Part shown: positions 43,166 to 49,051 of the stretch, piece by piece
How positions within the stretch are numbered: position 1 is the stretch's first letter
Layout: every line of letters starts with the position of its first letter
Source: Rhodovulum sp. PH10
GTDB lineage: Bacteria > Pseudomonadota > Alphaproteobacteria > Rhizobiales > Xanthobacteraceae
Length of the DNA: 49,051 nt
Direction: 5' to 3'
Assembly (NCBI RefSeq): GCF_000293785.1
Contig: NZ_AKZI01000009.1
Span: 1 to 49,051, forward strand
Position numbers and translations under genes: made by a program
Notes under the pieces: generated by a model
Told to the model about the DNA's origin: nothing
The model's input: the letters and a program-made list of their open reading frames with translations, nothing else
Database searches by the model: none

Positions 43166-43530
43166 CTTGCCCCGCTCCGTCGTCCCGGCCCTCGCGCGCC
43201 ATCTCCTCGCGAACATGTCCCGGCGAACATGTCCCGGCGGCCGCGCCCCGGCCTCCGAACATCGGCGATCGCGGCAGCGCGCACAATCACGACCGCGGGC
43301 GACCGATCGTCGCCCGCCACGTTGGCCCGCCACTCTGGCCCGCCACTCGCAGACCGGCCGCCGGTGCACCGCAATCCGCGCAAAACGGCGGTTTTCGCCG
43401 ATTTTTCCCTTCGCATCGCCGATCCCGTGTGCGAGGAAGCAACCGATTCGCTGCCCGCAGGGCGGATCGCCCCGCGACCACAGAAATTCGACGGCGGACG
43501 CCCCCACCGCCGCGCCACGAGGAGGATTCC
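43166..43530. promoter_or_regulatory. Divergent region before dctP
   Basis: 365 bp. Contains a 14-bp direct duplication gcgaacatgtcccg (43209-43236), another duplication ggcccgccactc (about 43325-43349), and the hairpin CGGCG-GTTTT-CGCCG (43386-43400) flanked by AAAA and ATTTTT, a terminator-like structure in the dctP leader region. No gene present. GAGGAGG lies before dctP. Confidence 0.45.
43386..43406. terminator. Terminator-like hairpin in dctP upstream region
   Basis: Stem CGGCG/CGCCG with loop GTTTT and trailing ATTTTT on the plus strand; the minus strand also ends in a T4 run. The stem is only 5 bp, so strength is uncertain. It could attenuate readthrough into dctP. Confidence 0.35.
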
Positions 43531-44562
43531 ATGACCACACGCTTCGTGTCGGCGCTGGCGGCCGGCCTCGCCGTGCTCGCCCTCGGCGTCACCGTTCCGG
43601 CATCCGCTCAGGACTACAAGCCGGAATACAAGGTCTCGACCGTGCTCGGCGCGCCCTTCCCGTGGGGCCTGTCGGCCGAGCGCTGGGCCGACCTCGTCAA
43701 GGAGCGCACCAACGGGCGCATCGTGATGAAGGTCTATCCCGGCGCGCAACTGGTCGGCGGCGACCAGACCAAGGAATTCACCTCGATGCGCCAGGGCGTC
43801 ATCGACATGGCGGTCGGCTCGACCATCAACTGGTCGCCGCAGGTGAAGGAGCTGAACCTCTTTGCCCTGCCGTTCCTGATGCCCGACCACAAGGCGATGG
43901 ACGCGATCACCGAGGGCGCGCCCGGCAAGACGCTGTTCGAGATCGTCGCGCAGAAGGACGTGGTGCCGCTCGCCTGGGGCGAGAACGGATTCCGCGAGCT
44001 GTCGAACTCCAAGCGCGACGTGCGCACGCCGGACGATCTCAAGGGCCTGAAGATCCGCGTGGTCGGCTCGCCGCTGTTCAACGAGACCTTCACCGCGCTC
44101 GGCGCCAACCCGACCCAGATGAGCTGGGCCGACGCGCAGCCCGCGCTGTCGACCGGCGCGGTCGACGGCCAGGAGAACCCGCTGTCGGTGTTCGTCGCCG
44201 CCAAGCTCCACACCCTCGGCCAGAACCACCTGACGCTGTGGGGCTACGTCGCCGACCCGCTGATCTTCGCGGTCGCCGCACCGGTGTGGAAGACGTTCTC
44301 GCCGGAGGATCAGAAGATCGTCCGCGAGGCGGCGATCGAGGCCGGCGTCTACGGCAAGCGGCTCTCCCGCAGCGGCATCACCGACGAGGATCCGGCGACG
44401 CTGAAGGAGATCGAGGGGCACGGCGTGTCGGTCGTGGTGCTGACGCCCGAGGAAAAGAAGGCGTTCCAGAAGGCGACCAAGCCGGTCTACGACAAGTGGA
44501 AGACGCGGATCGGCAAGGATCTGGTCGACGCCGCCGAGAAGGCGGTCGCCGAAAGCCGCTGA
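43531..44562 (+). CDS. dctP: TRAP transporter substrate-binding protein (DctP family)
   Basis: Periplasmic receptor of a tripartite ATP-independent transporter for a carboxylate-type substrate. 343 aa with signal peptide (VSALAAGLAVLALGVTVPASA-Q). Family features are ERWADLVKERTNGRIVMKVYPGAQLVGG, FTSMRQGVIDMAVGS, and the Arg-containing segment LKGLKIRVVGSPLFNETFTALG, where the conserved Arg binds the ligand carboxylate, followed by PTQMSWADAQPALSTGAVDGQENP. GAGGAGG lies 5-6 bases before the ATG. The substrate is unknown. First gene of the dctPQM set. Confidence 0.94.
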   Translation: MTTRFVSALAAGLAVLALGVTVPASAQDYKPEYKVSTVLGAPFPWGLSAERWADLVKERTNGRIVMKVYPGAQLVGGDQTKEFTSMRQGVIDMAVGSTINWSPQVKELNLFALPFLMPDHKAMDAITEGAPGKTLFEIVAQKDVVPLAWGENGFRELSNSKRDVRTPDDLKGLKIRVVGSPLFNETFTALGANPTQMSWADAQPALSTGAVDGQENPLSVFVAAKLHTLGQNHLTLWGYVADPLIFAVAAPVWKTFSPEDQKIVREAAIEAGVYGKRLSRSGITDEDPATLKEIEGHGVSVVVLTPEEKKAFQKATKPVYDKWKTRIGKDLVDAAEKAVAESR

Positions 44563-44735
44563 CCGGCGCGCGCCGGGTTCTTTCGCCGGACCTCCTGCCC
44601 GGCCGTTCGCCGAGGCGCGGCCGCCGGCCGCGTCTCGCACGACGAGGCCGCCCCGGCGGGGATGTCGCCCCGCCCTCCTCGACGCGCTCCCGCTCCCGGT
44701 CGAACGACCGACCGGACAGAAAAATCCGCCCGACC

Positions 44736-45269
44736 ATGTCTCACGACGACCTGCCGACCGAGCACCGCGACCCGCCGGTGCGGGTGCCGCTCACGATCGA
44801 GAAGGTGTTGGCGGCGCTGGCGATGGCCGCGCTGTGCCTGATCACGCTCGGCAACGTCGTCGCGCGCTATCTCACCGACTACTCGTTCGCCTTCACCGAG
44901 GAGTACTCGATCGCGCTGATGGTGGTGGTGACCATGCTCGGCGCCGGCATCGCCACCGCCGCCGATCGCCAGATCCGCATCACCTGGTTCGCCAGCCTGT
45001 TACCGGAGAAGGGCGAGCGCGCCGCCGCGGTGGTCGCGACGCTGGCCACCATCGCGATGTTCGCGATCGTCGCCGTGCTCGGCGCCCGGCTGGTGTGGGA
45101 CGAGTACCGCTTCGAGGTGACGAGCCCGGGGCTCGGCGAGCCGCAATGGATCTACACCGCCGCGCTGCCGGTGCTGTCGCTCGCGATCATCGCCCGCGCG
45201 CTCGGCCATCTGGTGCGGCTGCTGCGCTCGCACCGCCGCCCGCGCCACGACGTCATCGAGCCGATGTGA
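44736..45269 (+). CDS. dctQ: TRAP transporter small permease DctQ
   Basis: Small membrane subunit, 177 aa, with four predicted helices: MAALCLITLGNVVARYL (about residue 28), YSIALMVVVTMLGAGIAT, AAAVVATLATIAMFAIVAVL and AALPVLSLAIIARALGHLV. NVVARYLTDYSFAFTEEY is the DctQ signature. It lies 173 bp after dctP, a gap of the sort that may allow separate expression. A palindromic repeat element follows before dctM. Confidence 0.92.
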   Translation: MSHDDLPTEHRDPPVRVPLTIEKVLAALAMAALCLITLGNVVARYLTDYSFAFTEEYSIALMVVVTMLGAGIATAADRQIRITWFASLLPEKGERAAAVVATLATIAMFAIVAVLGARLVWDEYRFEVTSPGLGEPQWIYTAALPVLSLAIIARALGHLVRLLRSHRRPRHDVIEPM

Positions 45270-45302
45270 TGACACGCTGTCCGCTCCGCACGGCAAGGCG
45301 CG

Positions 45303-45443
45303 ACCCTCTCCCCTCGTGGGAGAGGGGCGCCGATCCGAGCATGGCGAGGATCGGCCGGGTGAGGGGTGAACGGCGAGGCCGGAACCGACCCCTCACCCGG
45401 GCTCGCTTCGCTCGCCCACCCTCTCCCGCAAGGGGAGAGGTGA
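45303..45443. repeat. Palindromic repeat element between dctQ and dctM
   Basis: About 141 bp of the ctctccccg family: ccctctcccctcgtgggaga near the left, cctcacccgggctcgcttcg and ctctcccgcaaggggagagg near the right, with cgatccgagc/ggatcgg pairing inside. It is inserted in the dctQ-dctM gap, so operon mRNA would carry the hairpins. The nearest relatives are at 6771-6898. Confidence 0.75.
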
Positions 45444-45495
45444 CGCGCCGTGCCCATCCGACCGTCCGCTCGTTCTCACCATCGCTCGTCCGACC

Positions 45496-46782
45496 ATGAT
45501 CACCGCGGCGCTGTTTCTCGGCTTCGTTCTCCTGTTCGTGCTCGGCACGCCGGTCGGCGTCGCGCTCGGGCTCGCCGGCTGCTTCGGCATCTGGCTCGCC
45601 GATCTCGGCCTGTTGTCGGTGCCGACCTCCGCCTACACGGGCATCGCCAAATATCCGCTCCTCGCGGTGCCGATGTTCGTGCTGGTCGGCGCGATCTTCG
45701 ACCGCTCGGGCGTCGCGCTGCGCCTGGTCGATTTCGCGACCGCGGTGGTCGGGAGGCGGCCCGGCGCGCTCGCCGCGGTGACCATTCTCGTCAGCATGTT
45801 TCTCGGCGGCATCTCGGGCTCGGGCCCGGCCTGCGCGGCCGCGGTCGGCGGCGCGATGATCGGCTCCCTCACCCGCGCCGGCTATCCGCGCCCCTTCTCG
45901 GCGAGCGTGATCGGCGCGGCGGCGGCGACCGACATTCTGATCCCGCCCTCGATCGCGCTGATCATCTATTCCGTGCTGGTGCCGCAGGCGACCGTGCCGG
46001 CGCTGTTCGCCGCCGGCGTCGTGCCGGGCGTGCTGGCCGGCGTCGCGCTGCTGATCCCGACCGTGTGGATGTCGAAGCGCAACGGCTGGGGCGTGGCCGA
46101 GCAGGACGCGCCGCGCCCGCCGTTCTGGCGCTCGCTGCGCGAGGCGCTGTGGGGCCTGATGGCGCCGGTGCTGATCCTCGGCGGCATGCGGGCCGGCTGG
46201 TTCACGCCGACCGAGGCGGCGGTGATGGCGGTCGTCTACGGCTTGTTCGTCGGCTTCGTGATCTACCGCACCCTCAGCTTCCGCGATCTCTACGAGATGC
46301 TGGTGGAGGCGGCGGAGATTTCCGGCGTCATTCTCATCGTGGTGGCGCTCGCCTCGATCTTCGCCTGGGCCGGCGCGACGCTCGGCGTGTTCGATCGCGC
46401 GGCCGAAGCGATCGTCGCGGTCGGCGGCGGCAACGAGTACGGCGTGCTCGCCATGCTGATCGTGATGATGATCGTGATCGGCATGTTCCTCGACGGCGTC
46501 TCGACCTTCCTGATCCTCTTGCCGCTGCTGACGCCGATCGCGCAGAAATTCGGCTGGGATCCGGTGTGGTTCGGCATCATCCTGACGCTGAAGATCGCGA
46601 TCGGCCAGTTCACCCCGCCGATGGCGGTCAATCTGATGGTGTCGTGCCGCATCGCCGGCGTGCCGATGGAATCCACCGTGCGCTGGGTGATGCCGCTGAT
46701 CGTCGCGATGCTGGCGGTGCTGCTGCTGGTCATCGCGTTTCCCGGCATCGCGCTGTGGCTGCCGCACGCCTTGGGTGACTGA
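45496..46782 (+). CDS. dctM: TRAP transporter large permease DctM
   Basis: Large, 12-helix permease of 428 aa that carries out Na+- or H+-coupled transport. Helices start at ALFLGFVLLFVLGTPVGVALGL; VSMFLGGISGSGPACAAAVGG is the conserved DctM glycine-rich loop, and LLPLLTPIAQKFGWDPVWFG with TPPMAVNLMVSCRIAG near the C terminus are typical. It starts 226 bp after dctQ, beyond the repeat element, so it may be separately expressed. The start ATG is at 45496. Confidence 0.94.
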   Translation: MITAALFLGFVLLFVLGTPVGVALGLAGCFGIWLADLGLLSVPTSAYTGIAKYPLLAVPMFVLVGAIFDRSGVALRLVDFATAVVGRRPGALAAVTILVSMFLGGISGSGPACAAAVGGAMIGSLTRAGYPRPFSASVIGAAAATDILIPPSIALIIYSVLVPQATVPALFAAGVVPGVLAGVALLIPTVWMSKRNGWGVAEQDAPRPPFWRSLREALWGLMAPVLILGGMRAGWFTPTEAAVMAVVYGLFVGFVIYRTLSFRDLYEMLVEAAEISGVILIVVALASIFAWAGATLGVFDRAAEAIVAVGGGNEYGVLAMLIVMMIVIGMFLDGVSTFLILLPLLTPIAQKFGWDPVWFGIILTLKIAIGQFTPPMAVNLMVSCRIAGVPMESTVRWVMPLIVAMLAVLLLVIAFPGIALWLPHALGD

Positions 46783-47028
46783 GGCGCGTCTCCCGAGGCG
46801 TGACACTCCGCCTTTTGGCCGATGCGCGGCGAGGTCGATTCGATTATGCTGTCTTTTTTGGGATTCCGGTGACGACTGTCGCGGTGTCATTGCCCCGAGA
46901 AAGAACGAGCGTCGACTGTGCACGCCCACGCGCGGGAGATTCGGTCGGCGAGGCCGAAAAGCCGCGAGAGGCCGCACCGAGAGCGACCCGGTGGGGACGC
47001 GTCGTGCAACAGGAAAGACCGGAGCGCA

Positions 47029-48333
47029 GTGCCGAACATCGACATGACGTTGCCCGACGATCACCCGCAGCGCTTCGAGCTGAACGACGAGGTCCACGCC
47101 CGCCCGCCCGAGGCGCTGGTGGCGCCGACCCGCGTCTCCTATCTCGCACTGATCTCGCCGTGGGCCGACCGCGAAGCCGAGTGGCAGGGCGTCACCGAGC
47201 TCGCCCGCCGGTTCGGCGCGACCGCCCCGTTTCCCGGCGCCAACCACTACAGCGGCCAGCTCGGCAATTTCCGGCTCGTGTGGGAGCGCCACAGCGAGTT
47301 CGCCCGCTACACCTTCATCGCGCCGGGCGTCTCCGGTGACGACCCGTTCGCCGAGCCGGCGATCGCGCTCGCCCCGGCGAGCTGGGTCGCCACCCGCCCC
47401 GGCCAGATCATCGTCGCCGCCCACGTCGCGCTGCTGCCCGGCGGCGACGGCGCGCCCGACCACGAGACGGTGTCGGCCCAGTGGTTCGGCGGCAATCCGC
47501 TGGTCGGCGGCCCGATGTCGGGCGGCGCCGGCATCGCGCTGACCGACCTGCGGGTGCAGAGCGACGGCTTCAGCCGCTTCCTGATCCAGGACCGCCATCT
47601 CACGCCGCGCCAGGCCGGCCGGCTGACCCAGCGCCTCCTGGAGATCGAGACCTACCGGATGATGGCGCTCCTGGCGCTGCCGGTCGCCCGCGAGCTGACG
47701 CCCTATCTCAACGAGCGCGAAGGCGAGCTCGCAAAGATCACCGACGCGCTGATCACCGCGGGCGAGGCCGACGAGCCGGTGCTGCTCGATCGCCTGACCC
47801 GGCTCGAGGCGGCGATCGAGAACCAGGAGGCGATCAATCTCTTCCGGTTCGGCGCCGCCACCGCCTATTTCGACCTCGTGCAGCGGCGCATCGGCGAGCT
47901 GCGCGAGGACCGGATGCAGGGGCTGCAGACGCTGCGCGAGTTCATGGAGCGCCGCCTCGTGCCGGCGATGAACACGTGCCGCGCGGTGTCGGAGCGCCAG
48001 CAGTCGCTCGCCGGCCGGGTGGCGCGGGTGACGCGGCTGTTGTCGACCCGGGTCGACATCACCCGCGAGGCGCAGAACCGCGCCGTGCTCGAATCGATGA
48101 ACCGCCGCGCCAAGCTGCAGCTCAAGCTGCAGTCGACCGTGGAAGGGCTCTCGGTCGCCGCCGTGACGTACTACGTCGTCGGCCTGATCGGCTACTTCAC
48201 CAAGGGATTGTCGGTCGCCGGCATCCCGGTGAAGCCGGAGGTGGCGATCGCGGTCGCCGTGCCGGTGGTCGCCTTCCTGGTGTGGATGGGCCTTCGCGGC
48301 TTCAAGAAGCGGGTCGCCCACGAGGAGGGCTGA
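47029..48333 (+). CDS. DUF3422 family membrane-anchored protein
   Basis: About 434 aa. HPQRFELNDEVHARPPEALVAP at the N terminus is the DUF3422 opening. A large soluble region ends with two C-terminal hydrophobic helices (AAVTYYVVGLIGYFTKGL and IAVAVPVVAFLVWMGLRGF), a tail anchor. Family function is not known. The GTG at 47029 has GGAG upstream (47021-47024); an ATG at 47044 is the alternative and has no ribosome site. It is preceded by a 246-bp gap after dctM with no recognised terminator. Confidence 0.85.
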   Translation: MPNIDMTLPDDHPQRFELNDEVHARPPEALVAPTRVSYLALISPWADREAEWQGVTELARRFGATAPFPGANHYSGQLGNFRLVWERHSEFARYTFIAPGVSGDDPFAEPAIALAPASWVATRPGQIIVAAHVALLPGGDGAPDHETVSAQWFGGNPLVGGPMSGGAGIALTDLRVQSDGFSRFLIQDRHLTPRQAGRLTQRLLEIETYRMMALLALPVARELTPYLNEREGELAKITDALITAGEADEPVLLDRLTRLEAAIENQEAINLFRFGAATAYFDLVQRRIGELREDRMQGLQTLREFMERRLVPAMNTCRAVSERQQSLAGRVARVTRLLSTRVDITREAQNRAVLESMNRRAKLQLKLQSTVEGLSVAAVTYYVVGLIGYFTKGLSVAGIPVKPEVAIAVAVPVVAFLVWMGLRGFKKRVAHEEG

Positions 48334-48658
48334 CGCCCTCCCGTTTCCCCGCTCGTCACGATCTCCGCAAACATTTTCGCAACGGGGCGCGTGCGCCCCG
48401 TGCGCCGCCGTGTTTTTTTCTCCGCGCACCGGTGCATCCCCGGCGCATCTCCGGTGCGGTGGCCGCGCGGCGACGGCGCGGTGTCGCCGCATTCCCGTCG
48501 ATATGCTGCCGCGCCCCGGCCGTACTGCGCCACCAGTGTCCTCGCGACGACGGTGCGCCTCCCGGCGCGGAAGCCGTCGGTGTCCGACGGCTCCCCCCCG
48601 CGGCCCCGCGGCAGTTCGTGACTTCACCCCTGAAAAAACACCACAGAGGAACGTCTCC
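48334..48658. other. Intergenic gap before the Pro-rich protein
   Basis: 325 bp. A hairpin GGGGCGC-GT-GCGCCCC (48384-48399) is followed 12 bases later by TTTTTTT, a weak terminator candidate for DUF3422. Short repeats of ccggtgcatccccggcgcat type follow. No gene seen. AGAGGA at 48645-48650 serves the next gene. Confidence 0.4.
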
Positions 48659-49051
48659 ATGCAGAAGCTCCAGCGGTCGCAGCAGCGGACGTCGCCGGCC
48701 GAAGGGTCGCCGCTCCGCGCGCTGCTTCTGGCCGGCACCATGCTGTGCGGCCTCGCCGGGCTCGCGCCGCCGGCGATCGCCGCCGGGCTCGGCGGGCAGG
48801 CGGATGCGCGAACGGGCGCAGCGGGCGGGCCCGTCGGCGCGCCGCTGATGCTCGCGCAGGCGCCGAACGAAACCGAGCGTGGCCAGCCGGGCCCCCGTCC
48901 CGGCCCGCGGCCGGGTGCAGGTCCGGCTCCGGGTCCGGCTCCGGGTCCGGAGCGTGCGGCCCCCGGCCCCGCCCCGCGCGAGGCGACGCCGCCCCGTCCG
49001 CCGGCCCCGCCACGCGCGCCACAGGCCGCACCGCCTCAGCCCCCGCAACAG
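48659..49051 (+). CDS. Secreted Pro-rich protein, 5' part (truncated by window end)
   Basis: Open frame of at least 131 codons running off the window. The ATG at 48659 has AGAGGA 8 bases upstream. Residues about 21-42 form a signal peptide (RALLLAGTMLCGLAGLAPPA, ending IAA). The exported part turns into GPRPGPRPGAGPAPGPAPGP and PPRPPAPPRAPQ low-complexity sequence, typical of the periplasmic linker that precedes OmpA-type or similar envelope domains in Bradyrhizobium relatives. The domain itself is beyond the window, so identity is open. Confidence 0.7.
   Translation, partial: MQKLQRSQQRTSPAEGSPLRALLLAGTMLCGLAGLAPPAIAAGLGGQADARTGAAGGPVGAPLMLAQAPNETERGQPGPRPGPRPGAGPAPGPAPGPERAAPGPAPREATPPRPPAPPRAPQAAPPQPPQQ

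Noticed and set aside
45253-48741. 1162-codon open frame on the minus strand
   Set aside because: It spans dctM and DUF3422 antisense and intergenic repeats; it shows no domain and the genes on the plus strand are clear.
1-49051. tRNA, rRNA or riboswitch genes
   Set aside because: I looked for the characteristic tRNA arms and conserved riboswitch cores and saw none; a covariance search (tRNAscan-SE, Infernal/Rfam) would be decisive.

Overview
This is a 49 kb stretch of very GC-rich chromosome. Gene content and codon style point to an alphaproteobacterium of the Hyphomicrobiales (Rhizobiales), in the Rhodoplanes / Rhodopseudomonas / Bradyrhizobium neighbourhood. The evidence is a hopanoid (hpn) cluster, an FNR/FixK-type box in front of electron-bifurcating genes, DUF6894-, DUF3422- and collagen-like small proteins, and dispersed palindromic repeats of the 'cctcatcctgagg' kind. 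The genus call is inference. I see no rRNA, tRNA, CRISPR array, transposase or phage gene. The window looks like ordinary chromosome decorated with repeats.

Layout. (1) 0.1-17.4 kb: hopanoid and isoprenoid block. hpnC-hpnD-hpnE-shc lie on the minus strand (farnesyl-PP to squalene to hopene) and a farnesyl diphosphate synthase is divergent. hpnH (minus) and hpnN (plus) form a second divergent pair at 13.2-17.4 kb. Between the two parts sit a solitary HicB-like antitoxin, an nfnAB pair with a PFOR-like third gene behind an FNR/FixK box, and a phosphoribosyltransferase. (2) 17.7-24.8 kb: small conserved genes (DUF2147, DUF924, a solitary ParD-like antitoxin), a His-rich CobW-type GTPase, a penicillin-binding D-Ala-D-Ala carboxypeptidase, a LysR regulator with a likely dyad site, and an orphan SsuA/NMT1-type binding protein. 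(3) 25.0-29.9 kb: bifunctional PutA, a collagen-like lipoprotein and a fumarylacetoacetate-hydrolase-family enzyme. (4) 30.1-34.0 kb: a complete sulfate ABC importer (sbp-cysT-cysW-cysA), convergent with an Lrp/AsnC regulator that has a readable promoter and paired boxes. (5) 34.7-43.2 kb: a histone-H1-like protein, a repeat-dense intergenic island, a Crp/Fnr-type regulator, DUF6894, Tex, a SOUL haem-binding protein, DUF3124 and an unknown 112-aa protein. (6) 43.5-49.05 kb: a tripartite TRAP transporter (with a palindromic repeat lodged between dctQ and dctM), DUF3422, and the start of a secreted Pro-rich protein cut by the window end.

How the genes work together. The isoprenoid genes form a route from C5 units to farnesyl-PP (IspA), squalene (HpnC, HpnD, HpnE), hopene (Shc), adenosylhopane (HpnH) and outer-membrane delivery (HpnN). 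HpnG is not in the window and could lie just left of shc. The nfnAB-PFOR-like set suggests redox balancing under low oxygen. The rest is nutrient uptake (sulfate, organic acids, an orphan binding protein) and proline catabolism.

The most unusual signals are: the PFOR-like protein tied to NfnAB; a 42-bp-spaced box pair around the lrp promoter; a staggered Shine-Dalgarno/ATG array before the SOUL gene; a composite nested palindrome repeat island at 36.0-36.5 kb; and many short tandem arrays with 12-18 bp periods, mostly near 15 bp, at gene edges.
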